Shown here one piece after another: positions 6,168 through 14,276 of a stretch of DNA of 52,103 bases (position 1 is its first letter; each line of letters opens with the position of its first letter). The DNA comes from Kribbella turkmenica (GTDB lineage: Bacteria; Actinomycetota; Actinomycetes; Propionibacteriales; Kribbellaceae): the NCBI RefSeq assembly GCF_004348725.1, contig NZ_SMKR01000030.1, positions 1 through 52,103 on the forward strand. The letters are read 5' to 3'. Under the pieces are notes generated by a model, which had not been told where the DNA came from, did not search any database, and saw only the letters and a program-made list of their open reading frames with translations. The position numbers were made by a program, and so were the translations under genes.

Positions 6168-7638
6168 GCGGCTTGGTCGTCGGTCCGTCGAGCACCTCGC
6201 CGGTGTAGCCGAAGCGCGAGCCGTGACAGTTGCAGTCCCACGTGGTGTCGGCCTGGTTCCAGCGCAGCGGGCAGCCGAGGTGGGTGCAGACCGGGTCCAC
6301 GGTGTGCAGTTCGCCGTCGTGGTCTCGGTACGCGCCGACGGTGCTGCCGTCGTCCCGGGTCAGCAGGCCGCCCTGACCGACCTCGAGATGGTCGGCGCCA
6401 CCCTTCAGCCGGCCCAGGTGACCGGCCGCGAACTCCTTGCCGACGTGCAGGTTGTCCTTGACCAGCTTCGCCACCGCCTGGACGTCCCCGATGCGGCCGG
6501 CGTCGTACACGCCGGCGGCCGGGTTCTCCCGGTCGAGGACCAGGTCGCGGAGGATGCCGGCGGCAACCGTCCCGTTGGTCAGTCCCCACTTGTCCATGCC
6601 GGTGGCGACGAGCAGCGGCGTTCCCGGCGCCTTCCCGACGAACGGGAGCAGGTCGGGCGTGCTGTAGTCGTGGGCGGACCAGCGGTACTCCGGTACGACC
6701 TCGAAGTCCCACGTCGAACCCACCCAGTCGACGAGTCCCTGGTACGTCGTCTCGGCGTCGGCCTCTTCGTCACTGCCGACCACGATCAGCCCGGTCCGGC
6801 CGCCACCCGGCCACGGGCGCGTGGACCGCACCGGTGAGTCGACGGAGATCGCCATTCCGGACGGTGCCTCGACGGGCAGGCGTACGGCGATGCCGCACGA
6901 CCGGCTCGGCCGGGTCCGGGCGAAGTACCCGCCGGTGAGTCCGATCGGCAGCAGGGTCGCGACGACCGCGTGGTTCGCGCGGACCAGCGGTCCCCGGGCG
7001 GTGACCGCCTGGATGTCGTGGTCGGTGTTCAGCTCGTTCACCCGGCTGTTCTCGAAGATCCGGCCGCCGGCCTGGGTGAACGCGGCGGCGAGCCCGGCCA
7101 GGTAGCGCGCCGGATGGAGTTGCACCTGGTCATCGAACCGCACGACCTCAGCGGCCTTCACCGGCAGGCCGAGCTCCCCGGGGTCGACGAACCGCGCCGG
7201 CAGTCCGAGTGCAGCGGCGACGTCGGCCTCCCGGCGGAGCGGGGAGTCAGCCCGGGTGGAGTAGACGAACGCCGGCGTCCGGACGAGCTCGCAGTCGATG
7301 CCGAGGCGGTCCGCCAGCGCGGCGACCTCGTCGACGGCGGCCTGGTTGGCGGTCGCGTACCGGCCGGCCTTGCTCGCACCGTGCCGGTCGAGCAGATCGG
7401 CGTAGATCGCGCTGTGCTGCGAAGTGACCTTGCCGGTGGTGTTGCCGCTGGTCCGGGCGCCGACCCGGCCCGCTTCCAGGAGTACGACGTCGGCTCCCTC
7501 CTGCTGCAGGTAGAGCGCGGTGGTCAGCCCGATCAGGCCACCACCGACCACCACCACGTCGGCATGCTTGTCGGCGTGGATCCCGTCGTACTCCGGAAGC
7601 GTCGCGGTCGCCGGCCACACAGATCCTTGCGTCGTCAT
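6151..7638 (-). CDS. FAD-dependent oxidoreductase fused to a Rieske domain
   Basis: A 495-aa protein. The N-terminal DAO-type flavin domain shows VVVVGGGLIGLTTALYLQQE and the acidic end of strand 2 (VVLLEAGRVG), then GNTTGKVTSQHS. The C-terminal Rieske [2Fe-2S] domain has C451-x-H453 (CTHLGC) and C469-x2-H472 (CNCHGSRF). This fusion occurs in many bacteria and probably moves electrons between a soluble donor and a flavin substrate; its substrate is not known. The ATG at 7638 opens MTTQGSVWPATATLPEY, usual for the family. It converges on the molybdoenzyme operon with a 17-bp overlap. The SRPBCC gene upstream is 28 bp away, so the two probably share a transcript. Confidence 0.92.
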   Translation of the reverse strand: MTTQGSVWPATATLPEYDGIHADKHADVVVVGGGLIGLTTALYLQQEGADVVLLEAGRVGARTSGNTTGKVTSQHSAIYADLLDRHGASKAGRYATANQAAVDEVAALADRLGIDCELVRTPAFVYSTRADSPLRREADVAAALGLPARFVDPGELGLPVKAAEVVRFDDQVQLHPARYLAGLAAAFTQAGGRIFENSRVNELNTDHDIQAVTARGPLVRANHAVVATLLPIGLTGGYFARTRPSRSCGIAVRLPVEAPSGMAISVDSPVRSTRPWPGGGRTGLIVVGSDEEADAETTYQGLVDWVGSTWDFEVVPEYRWSAHDYSTPDLLPFVGKAPGTPLLVATGMDKWGLTNGTVAAGILRDLVLDRENPAAGVYDAGRIGDVQAVAKLVKDNLHVGKEFAAGHLGRLKGGADHLEVGQGGLLTRDDGSTVGAYRDHDGELHTVDPVCTHLGCPLRWNQADTTWDCNCHGSRFGYTGEVLDGPTTKPLTSPR

Positions 7639-7666
7639 GTGCTGCCGGTACCCGCCAGGCGGGATC

Positions 7667-8101
7667 TCAGTGCGGTTTCTCGGCCAGCAACGCGAGCCGG
7701 CGCAGCGTCTCGTGGTTGCGGGCCTTCAGGACCGGAGCGATCATGCTGTGCGGGATCACGGCCGCCGGTCCTTTGACGGCTTCCTCGCGCATGATCAGGT
7801 GGCAGTCGCCGCCCTTGTCGGTCGCGACGAACTCGACCTGGCCCTCGCCGGTCGGCCAGGCGCGGACACGCAGCTGCAGGAACCGCAGGGGCTCGTACTG
7901 CAGGACCGTCGTACTGTCGTCGATCACCAGCGGCCACACTCCGACCGAGTGGTACAGGCTGTGGCCGGGTTGCGGGAACCCCTCCTCGACGTCCCGCACC
8001 CGAGAGGCCCCGACGACCCAGGCGGCGTACGTCCACCCGTCCGTCAGGATCGCGAACACCTCGGCCACCGGGGCCCGGATCAGCCACTCGTTCTCCGTCA
8101 T
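7667..8101 (-). CDS. SRPBCC family protein (polyketide cyclase/dehydrase-like)
   Basis: A 144-aa START-like fold protein: ENEWLIRAPVAEVFAILTDG at the start, YAAWVVGASRVRDVE in the middle, a C-terminal helix around IAPVLKARNHETLRRLALLA. Members bind hydrophobic ligands in a central cavity; no catalytic residue can be assigned. The ATG at 8101 gives the usual N-terminus; in-frame starts at 8128 (ATG) and 8134 (TTG) are less likely, and none has a clear ribosome site. It lies upstream of and close to the FAD-Rieske gene and back to back with the Hsp20 gene. Confidence 0.85.
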   Translation of the reverse strand: MTENEWLIRAPVAEVFAILTDGWTYAAWVVGASRVRDVEEGFPQPGHSLYHSVGVWPLVIDDSTTVLQYEPLRFLQLRVRAWPTGEGQVEFVATDKGGDCHLIMREEAVKGPAAVIPHSMIAPVLKARNHETLRRLALLAEKPH

Positions 8102-8127
8102 GCGGCGCCGGTACCCAGGCGAATGCA

Positions 8128-8182
8128 TTGTCAACGAAATGATGACTCAGGACTTGTCAACGGATCAATGACATGCTATCTC
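8128..8182 (+). promoter_or_regulatory. Hsp20 promoter with tandem dyad sites
   Basis: TTGTCA (8154-8159), 17 bp, then TATCTC (8177-8182) forms a plausible sigma-70-type promoter 52 bp before the Hsp20 start. The unit TTGTCAACG-N5-ATGAC occurs twice (from 8128 and 8154) with a 26-bp period. Within each copy TGTCA and TGAC(A/T) face each other as an inverted repeat spaced by 9 nt. The second copy covers the -35 hexamer and spacer, as expected for a repressor of a heat-shock gene. It does not match the HspR HAIR or CIRCE consensus as I know them. Confidence 0.5.
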
Positions 8183-8233
8183 TGATGGTGCGTGTTGACA
8201 CCGGAACAGTCGATGAACCTGGAGGTGGAAACG

Positions 8234-8710
8234 ATGTTGATGCGCACTGACCCGTTCCGGGAGCTCGACCGGCTGGCCCAGCAGCTGACCGGCGCGACGG
8301 CGCCGGGGACGTGGTCGCGGCCGAGCCCGATGCCGATGGACGCCTATCGGTCGGGTGACGAGTACGTGGTCGTCTTCGACCTGCCTGGCGTGACCCCGGA
8401 CGCGATCGACCTGGACGTCGAGCGGAACGTACTGACCGTGAAGGCCGAGCGCCGTCCGGCCGCGGTGGACGAGGGCGTCGAGATGCAGGTGGCCGAGCGG
8501 CCGCTCGGGGTGTTCTCCCGGCAGCTGTTCCTCGGTGACACCCTCGACGCCGACCGGATCAGCGCGTCGTACGAGAACGGCGTCCTGACCGTGAAGATCC
8601 CGGTCGCGGCGCAGGCCAAGCCGCGCAAGATCTCGATCACCGGCGGGGAGCCCGGCAACCGGACCGTGACCGGTGAGACGGTCGACGACACCAGACAGCT
8701 CGACGCCTGA
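8234..8710 (+). CDS. Hsp20/alpha-crystallin small heat shock protein
   Basis: A 158-aa ATP-independent holdase. The alpha-crystallin domain runs about residues 38-140: PMDAYRSGDEYVVVFDLPGV, then LDVERNVLTVKAERR, ERPLGVFSRQLFLGDTLDAD and ASYENGVLTVKIPV. The C-terminal tail is short and polar. The ATG at 8234 (MLMRTDPFRELDRLAQQL, the classic Hsp18 start) has GGAGGT 7 nt upstream. It is followed 14 bp later by a gene of the kind annotated as an HSP18 regulator. Promoter and operator candidates lie at 8128-8182. Confidence 0.96.
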   Translation: MLMRTDPFRELDRLAQQLTGATAPGTWSRPSPMPMDAYRSGDEYVVVFDLPGVTPDAIDLDVERNVLTVKAERRPAAVDEGVEMQVAERPLGVFSRQLFLGDTLDADRISASYENGVLTVKIPVAAQAKPRKISITGGEPGNRTVTGETVDDTRQLDA

Positions 8711-8724
8711 CGCCTGGAGAACCG

Positions 8725-9366
8725 ATGCCGCAGCCTGACGCAGATGACCGCACTCCGGCGGCGGCGCTCGAGTTCCTGGCCGATGTGCTGGGGAGGTCCC
8801 CCTCCGCCCCGAACGTCCCCGGGGCGGAGGATCCTCCCACCGCCGACGAGTTGCTGGCGGCGCTGGTCCGGCTGCGCGAGCTGCGCGAGGCGTTGAGCGA
8901 CTGGGAGCCGCGGCTGATCGAGGCGGCCCGGGCCGCGGGGATCAGCTGGATCCAGCTCGCGCCGGCGCTCGGCGTCACCAGCCGGCAGGCGGCCGAGCGC
9001 CGCTACCTGCGGCTGAACCCGCGGGCGAACCAGCCGGAGCTGAACGGCGAGCAGCGGGTGCAGGCGGCGCGGGACCAGCGGGCCGGTGACCGTGCGGTCG
9101 CCATCTGGGCCCGGGACCACGCGGCCGACCTCCGCCGGCTGGCGGGTCAGGTGGCGGCTCTGGACGGGCTCGACCGACAGGCGCAGGCCAGCGTCGACGC
9201 CGTGCACGACGCGCTGGGCAACGATGACTCGGCCGCGCTGCTCGGGCCGCTCGCCGCGGCCGGCGAGCAGCTCACCGAGGACCACCCGGGCCTGGCCGAC
9301 CGGATCTCCGAGGTCGGTGCCCGGACCGACGAGGCGCGCAGGTCCGGCCAGAACCGCCGCCGCTGA
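8725..9366 (+). CDS. Putative HSP18-linked transcriptional regulator
   Basis: A 213-aa soluble protein. Residues about 55-100 form a helix-turn-helix-like region (SDWEPRLIEAARAAGISWIQ, then LAPALGVTSRQAAERRYLRL), followed by a helical C-terminal half. Proteins with this segment lie directly after Hsp20 genes in actinomycetes and have been annotated as HSP18 regulators. Position 14 bp after Hsp20 supports autoregulation of the operon, perhaps through the dyads at 8128-8172; this is inference. Start ATG at 8725, with CTGGAGAA upstream. Confidence 0.75.
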   Translation: MPQPDADDRTPAAALEFLADVLGRSPSAPNVPGAEDPPTADELLAALVRLRELREALSDWEPRLIEAARAAGISWIQLAPALGVTSRQAAERRYLRLNPRANQPELNGEQRVQAARDQRAGDRAVAIWARDHAADLRRLAGQVAALDGLDRQAQASVDAVHDALGNDDSAALLGPLAAAGEQLTEDHPGLADRISEVGARTDEARRSGQNRRR

Positions 9367-9380
9367 CGAGGAGGCTGAGG

Positions 9381-9767
9381 ATGAAACTGCTGTTCGAACT
9401 CCGCCCGGTCGAACATCTCGAGGCCAGTGTCGACTACTACCGCGGACTCGGCCTGGAGCCGATCGCCTGGCCGAGTGACGACACCGCCCTGCTCGGGGAG
9501 CGCGGCCACCGGCCGACGATCGCTCTCGTCCGCGATCCCGCCGAGGGCGCGCTCGGGGGCGGCGGGGTATACGACGTGGGCGATGTCGACACCTTCTTCG
9601 AGGAGCATCGCGACCTGGACTGGCTGCTCAGCCCGGCGGACAGTCCACTCGGCCGGTACGCCGTCTTCGCCGACCGCACCGGCACCGCGGTCCGGCTCCT
9701 CGACCCGGCGCCCGGCGACGGTGCCGAGCCGTCGGGAACCACCGAACGCAGACTCGCCCGGCTCTAG
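9381..9767 (+). CDS. VOC family (glyoxalase-like) protein
   Basis: A 128-aa single-module VOC protein: MKLLFELRPVEHLEASVDYY, then RGLGLEPIAWPSDDTALLGE and the C-terminal GRYAVFADRTGTAVRLLDP. These fold as paired beta-alpha-beta3 units and act as lyases, dioxygenases or antibiotic-binding proteins. No activity can be assigned. It starts 14 bp after the previous gene behind GAGGAGG and so is the third gene of the Hsp20 operon. Confidence 0.82.
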   Translation: MKLLFELRPVEHLEASVDYYRGLGLEPIAWPSDDTALLGERGHRPTIALVRDPAEGALGGGGVYDVGDVDTFFEEHRDLDWLLSPADSPLGRYAVFADRTGTAVRLLDPAPGDGAEPSGTTERRLARL

Positions 9768-9866
9768 AGCGCATGGGATCTGCCGAGGTGGGTACGGGCT
9801 AGAGGCAGGCATGACCGTGGTCCAGATACGTGCCACGCCGTGACTCAGAGTCGCGAGGTCATACCC

Positions 9867-10688
9867 ATGGTAACCAGTATCACTGATCAGGTTCCTGTTC
9901 ACTGTTCCACCGCGGCCGATCGGGCCGCGAGAGAAGCAGCCACTCGCGAGTTGATGGAACGCAGGGCTGCCAGCACCGACGAAGCCGAGCGGCAACGACT
10001 GCTCGAAGAGGTCGTCGAGCTCAACATCGAGATGGCGCGGGGAATCGCGCGCCGGTTTCGCGGCCGCGGCGCCGAGGCCGAAGATCTCGAGCAGGTCGCG
10101 TACCTGGGTTTGGTGAAAGCCGCTCACCACTACCGTCTCGACGCCGACACGCCGTTCATCGGATTCGCCATCCCGACCATCCGCGGCGAGGTGAAACGCT
10201 ACTTCCGCGACTGCGCGTGGACCGTCCGGATCCCGCGCCGGCTGCAGGAGATGCAGGGCACCATCGCCAGCAAGTTGCCGGAGCTCGAGCAGCAGCTCAA
10301 CCGTGAACCGACTCCGGCCGAGATCGCCGAGCACCTGGGCGTCGAGGTCTGTGAGGTCGAGCAGGCCCTGGCCGCGAAGGGCTGCTTCAACGTGCTGTCG
10401 CTCGACCGGCCGTCCGACGCCGACGCCGACCTCACCCTGGCCGACGTGGTCGCCGACGACGAGGACGGCAGCATCGACCAGCTGGAGACGGTCGAGATGC
10501 TGCAGCCGGTGCTGGAGGAGCTCGGTCCGCGGGAGCGCCGCATCCTCCAGTTGCGGTTCGTCGAGGGCTGGACGCAGTCCGAGATCGGCCGCGACATCGG
10601 TGTCAGCCAGATGCAGGTCTCCCGGGTTCTCCGCAAGATCCTGGACGACCTCCGGACAAAGCTCAGCCCCCTCCCCGCCGCCGCGTAG
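9867..10688 (+). CDS. SigB/SigF/SigG-type RNA polymerase sigma factor
   Basis: A 273-aa group 3 sigma factor. Region 2 shows AEDLEQVAYLGLVKAAHHY and FIGFAIPTIRGEVKRYFRD, region 3 EQQLNREPTPAEIAEHLGV, and region 4 LGPRERRILQLRFVEGWTQS with the HTH QSEIGRDIGVSQMQVSRVL. Actinomycetes use these for stress and development, normally held by an anti-sigma factor; none is encoded beside it. The ATG at 9867 is preceded by GAGGT at 7 nt. An in-frame GTG at 9840 would add 9 residues. It follows the Hsp20/VOC cluster after 100 bp. Confidence 0.95.
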   Translation: MVTSITDQVPVHCSTAADRAAREAATRELMERRAASTDEAERQRLLEEVVELNIEMARGIARRFRGRGAEAEDLEQVAYLGLVKAAHHYRLDADTPFIGFAIPTIRGEVKRYFRDCAWTVRIPRRLQEMQGTIASKLPELEQQLNREPTPAEIAEHLGVEVCEVEQALAAKGCFNVLSLDRPSDADADLTLADVVADDEDGSIDQLETVEMLQPVLEELGPRERRILQLRFVEGWTQSEIGRDIGVSQMQVSRVLRKILDDLRTKLSPLPAAA

Positions 10689-10733
10689 CACCTGCCGGCT
10701 TCCGCGGGGACACACACCTCGGCGTCGCTGGAG

Positions 10734-12242
10734 TCACAGCGCCAGCACGGCTCCGGCGGCGGCGAGGTCGTTCTGCAGTCGGCGAACGTCGATCTGCTGG
10801 ACGGAACGGCCGGTCGCGATCGTGTGCGCCGCGGCGACACCGGCTGCCTGACCCAGCATCTCGTACTGGACTTCCATGCGGACCGACGCGAACGCCACCT
10901 GCGAGGCGCTCAGGCAGACCGGCACGAGGAGATTGCGGCAGTCGTCGTACCGGGGCACGATGCACCGGTACGGGATCTGGTACGGCGCAACCCCGACGGA
11001 CAGGTAGCCCTCGTTGAAGACCGACGGGACCGGCTCCGGGTGCTCGTACGCGATCGACCACGTGCGTTGGATCTCGCGGACGTCGATGTGGTACGAGCCC
11101 ATTGCGACGGCGTCGTACTGCACCCTGGGGTGCGGTAGCAGGTCGTGCTGTGTGAGCACGTACTCGCCGCGCATCCGGCGCCCCTCGCGAACGTAGAGCT
11201 GGTGCGGGATCCCGCCGGTGTCGGCGAACTCGTCGGCCGGCAGGCCCCATTCCGACAGTCCGTCCCGGACGGCTTTCGGTACGCCGGGATCCGTGGTCAT
11301 GAACCACAGGAAGTCGCGGGTGTAGTGCTCGTGCCGCTGCCGGATCGACTCGCGTTCGTCGGCGGGCGCGTCCGGATAGGCCCAGTTCGTGCCGTCCAGC
11401 AGACTCAGCGAGAGCGGGCCGATCGAGTTGCCGTCGCACTTGGCGTTCGGCAGGTTCGGGACCAGGCCGATCACGTCGCCGGCGGCCGGCTCGATCCCGT
11501 TCCGGCGCAGTACGGCGAACCAGCGGCGGGCCAGCTCCCACTCGGCGGGGTCGTATCCCGGCCGCTGCGTGAAGGGGATCCGGTCCGGCGCCCCGGTCAG
11601 GCAGACGCGGTAGCCGTAGGCCATCACCCCGCCGTCGCCGGAGCCGGGCTCGGCGAGCGGTCGGTCGTGCACAAGAGGGAGTACGCCGCCGTCCGTGAGC
11701 GGCGACACGAACGGCGGGAACTGGTGCTTGCCCGGCGCGAACTCGCGCCGGCCGGCCAGCGACTCGCCGTACGTGCTCCGGCTCTCCCGGCCAACGTCGT
11801 ACGGCACGCCGGCCGCGGCCATCAGGTCGCCTTCGTACGACGCGTCCACGAACACGCCGGCCCGGTGGTCGCCGGTCGTCGTGGCGAGGGCGATGATCGT
11901 GCCGTCGACGACGGTTGCCCCGGTCAACCGGCTGCCGAACTCCACGTCGACGTTCTGGAGCCAGCCGGTCAGGATGCTCTCGGCGACGTGAGGCTCGGGG
12001 CCGGCGTAGTGGCCGGCGGGCACGCCGTACCGGTCGGCGATCGCCAGCATGAACTCCCGCGCCAGTCCGCCCAGGACCCGGCTGTCGCCGAGATCGGTGT
12101 ACCCGAGCCCGCCGGACACCATCCCACCGAGGTGGTGGCCCGGCTCGAGCAGGACGACCTGTGCGCCGGCCCGCGCGGCCGCGACCGCGGCGCACACGCC
12201 GGCGGCGGTTCCACCGTAGACGACGACTTCGGACGCATGCAT
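10734..12242 (-). CDS. FAD-dependent oxidoreductase (xanthan-lyase-associated/FAD_oxidored type)
   Basis: A 502-aa flavoprotein with an N-terminal dinucleotide motif (VVVYGGTAAGVCAAVAAARA), LGGMVSGGLGYTDLGDSRVL and the family-typical FVDASYEGDLMAAAGVPYDV. The C-terminal half has QYDAVAMGSYHIDVREIQRT and YQIPYRCIVPRYDDCRNLLV. The family commonly lies in polysaccharide-use loci, but the chemistry is not settled. Start ATG at 12242 opens MHASEVVVYGG. It is a lone leftward gene, convergent with the sigma factor gene and divergent from a membrane protein gene with 54 bp between starts. Confidence 0.88.
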   Translation of the reverse strand: MHASEVVVYGGTAAGVCAAVAAARAGAQVVLLEPGHHLGGMVSGGLGYTDLGDSRVLGGLAREFMLAIADRYGVPAGHYAGPEPHVAESILTGWLQNVDVEFGSRLTGATVVDGTIIALATTTGDHRAGVFVDASYEGDLMAAAGVPYDVGRESRSTYGESLAGRREFAPGKHQFPPFVSPLTDGGVLPLVHDRPLAEPGSGDGGVMAYGYRVCLTGAPDRIPFTQRPGYDPAEWELARRWFAVLRRNGIEPAAGDVIGLVPNLPNAKCDGNSIGPLSLSLLDGTNWAYPDAPADERESIRQRHEHYTRDFLWFMTTDPGVPKAVRDGLSEWGLPADEFADTGGIPHQLYVREGRRMRGEYVLTQHDLLPHPRVQYDAVAMGSYHIDVREIQRTWSIAYEHPEPVPSVFNEGYLSVGVAPYQIPYRCIVPRYDDCRNLLVPVCLSASQVAFASVRMEVQYEMLGQAAGVAAAHTIATGRSVQQIDVRRLQNDLAAAGAVLAL

Positions 12243-12296
12243 TCCCTGACCCTAAGGTGTGTCCGGTTGTCACTCTGGGTGTGGGGTACCTGCACA

Positions 12297-13097
12297 ATGG
12301 GGAAGAGCGAGGGGACGGAGTCGGAGTCGGTGGTTCTGGCGTTGCGGATGATCAGGACGGTGCCCGCGGACGCGGTCGCCATCGTGCGGTCTTACCCGCC
12401 GATGGTGGTCTGCTTCGCGGCCGCGCTGACCGGCACGGCCCTCGTCTTCGACGTGTTCTACCTGGTGGCGAGCCCCGGTCTCGCGCTGGCGCTCGTGTAC
12501 ACCGTGCCGGTCCTGGCCGGGCTGATCGCGGGTCTGGTGGCGGCCGCCGACGATGTCGGCCTGGACCGGTCGGTGCTGTACCGCACCATCGGCGTAGCAG
12601 TTGCCCTCGGCATCACCAACGCGGTCGTGGTGGCGATGATCGCCGCCATGCGCCGCACCGATCCGTCGAACTGGGCCGCGGGTGGTCAGGCGGTCCTGTT
12701 CGCCGGCTGCACCGTGGTCGCGGCCGGACTGTCGATCGTTGCCTGCAGCAAGCTGATCGACGCGCTCGGCCTGGAGTTGCGGACCAGGCTCCCGAGCCGC
12801 CCGGTCCGCGTCCCGGTGGCCGCGACCAGAATGGCGGCGCCCGAGGTGCGGGCGAGCAAGGAATCGGCCGCTCGCGCGAGGCCGGCTCCGGTCCAGGCGC
12901 CACCGCCACCACCACCGGACGACGAGGAGACGATCCACATCTTCGTTCCGCCGCCGCCGAAGGTCGTCGACCTCGACCAGGCCCGGCCGGTCACCTCCTC
13001 GACCGGGTCCACCGGTCACGCCGACCGGCTCGTCCCGCGTCCCCGTCGTGCGGCGTCCCGTCGTACGCACAAGCCTGGTAAGCGGCCCGGGACCTGA
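12297..13097 (+). CDS. Membrane protein with Pro-rich cytoplasmic tail
   Basis: A 266-aa protein with four predicted membrane segments: about residues 38-60 (MVVCFAAALTGTALVFDVFY), 63-85, 100-120 and 127-150. A long polar tail follows, with a proline run (QAPPPPPPDDEETIH) and a basic end (RTHKPGKRPGT). I do not recognise the family. The start is uncertain: ATG 12297, GTG 12330 and ATG 12348 are in frame, none with a strong ribosome site. The geranylgeranyl-reductase-like gene begins 30 bp after its stop. Confidence 0.7.
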   Translation: MGKSEGTESESVVLALRMIRTVPADAVAIVRSYPPMVVCFAAALTGTALVFDVFYLVASPGLALALVYTVPVLAGLIAGLVAAADDVGLDRSVLYRTIGVAVALGITNAVVVAMIAAMRRTDPSNWAAGGQAVLFAGCTVVAAGLSIVACSKLIDALGLELRTRLPSRPVRVPVAATRMAAPEVRASKESAARARPAPVQAPPPPPPDDEETIHIFVPPPPKVVDLDQARPVTSSTGSTGHADRLVPRPRRAASRRTHKPGKRPGT

Positions 13098-13127
13098 CCC
13101 CCGGCCAGGGGTGGGACACTGGAGCCC

Positions 13128-14243
13128 GTGTGGGACCTGGTGGTCGTCGGAGCCGGCCCCGCCGGAGCTTCGGCGGCGCTCGGGGCACTGGCGGTCGATC
13201 CCGGCCTGTCGGTCCTGCTGCTGGACCGGCACGACTTCCCGCGGGACAAGGCCTGCGGTGACGGGATCGCGCCGCATGTGTTCGACCTGCTGGCCGAGGT
13301 CGGCGTCACCGGGCTCGTCGACGACTGGACTCCCGTACGCCGGTTCGCGCTGACCCGGGGCGCCACCGGAGTCGACCGGGACATGGCCCGGCCGAACTGG
13401 GTGGTCCCGCGGACCGTCTTCGACCAGCGACTCGCGGCCGCGGCCCAGTCGGCCGGTGCCCGGCTCATCCGCCGGCGCGTCCGCGGTCTCCGGGTCGCGA
13501 AGGACGTCATCACTGTCGACGGCGACCTGCAGGCTCGGTTCGTCGTGGGGGCGGACGGTGCGCACTCGGTCGTACGGCGGGAGCTCGGGGTGAAGCCGGG
13601 ACCGGTGGCTCTCGCGATCCGCGGCTACGCGCCGACCCCGGCCGCGCGTGCGGCGAGCCAGGTGATCGCGTACGGGCCGGGGCGGCAACCGTCGTACGCC
13701 TGGTCCTTCGACCGCGGCGACGGCTGGTCGAACGTCGGGTACGGCGAACAGCTCGCCGCCGGCCGGCCACGTCCGACCCGGGCGAACATCCTCGAGCACC
13801 TGGACCAACTGCTGCCCGGAGCGACCGACGGCGGGAAGTCCTGGTGGGGTCATCATCTGCCGTTGTCGAGCTGGTTCTGGCGACCCCGGCCCGGTCCGGT
13901 GATGCTGGCCGGTGACGCCGCCGGGCTGATCAACCCGATGACCGGCGAGGGCATCTACTACGCGGTCGCGACCGGTCTGCTGGCAGGCCGCGCGGTCGCC
14001 GACGCCCTGCACAACGACAGTCGTGACGCCGGTACGTCGTACCGGCGGCAAACCGGCCGTCTCCTCGGTAGGCACCTCCGGCACACCTCACTCACGGCCC
14101 AACTGACGCGCTCCGGCCACATCCTCGACGCCGGCATCCGCGCCGCCGCCGCGGACCAGGCGACCTTCGACGATCTCGTCGAACTGGGCTTGGCCGACGG
14201 CCTGATCACCCCGCGCCTGCTACGTGCGCTGGTCACGTCGTAG
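13128..14243 (+). CDS. Geranylgeranyl reductase family FAD-dependent oxidoreductase
   Basis: A 371-aa flavoprotein of the GGR/PHBH group. The N-terminus has WDLVVVGAGPAGASAALGAL and RHDFPRDKACGDGIAPHVF, whose PR-D-K-x-CGDG segment is characteristic of geranylgeranyl reductases. VVGADGAHSVVRRELG and the second FAD motif VMLAGDAAGLINPMTGEGIY complete the pattern. Members saturate prenyl chains of menaquinone or lipids; the substrate here is not certain. GTG start at 13128. No isoprenoid genes adjoin it. Confidence 0.88.
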   Translation: MWDLVVVGAGPAGASAALGALAVDPGLSVLLLDRHDFPRDKACGDGIAPHVFDLLAEVGVTGLVDDWTPVRRFALTRGATGVDRDMARPNWVVPRTVFDQRLAAAAQSAGARLIRRRVRGLRVAKDVITVDGDLQARFVVGADGAHSVVRRELGVKPGPVALAIRGYAPTPAARAASQVIAYGPGRQPSYAWSFDRGDGWSNVGYGEQLAAGRPRPTRANILEHLDQLLPGATDGGKSWWGHHLPLSSWFWRPRPGPVMLAGDAAGLINPMTGEGIYYAVATGLLAGRAVADALHNDSRDAGTSYRRQTGRLLGRHLRHTSLTAQLTRSGHILDAGIRAAAADQATFDDLVELGLADGLITPRLLRALVTS

Positions 14244-14276
14244 CACGGCGTTCCGCGGTTGTGACATCGTGCTCTG

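Noticed and set aside
9785-9800. GGGTAC resembling a SigB/F-type -10 before the sigma factor gene
   Set aside because: No GTTT-like -35 about 15 bp upstream, so autoregulation could not be supported.
12243-12296. TTGTCA ... TACCTG as promoter of the membrane protein gene
   Set aside because: The spacer is only 14 bp and the -10 is poor.
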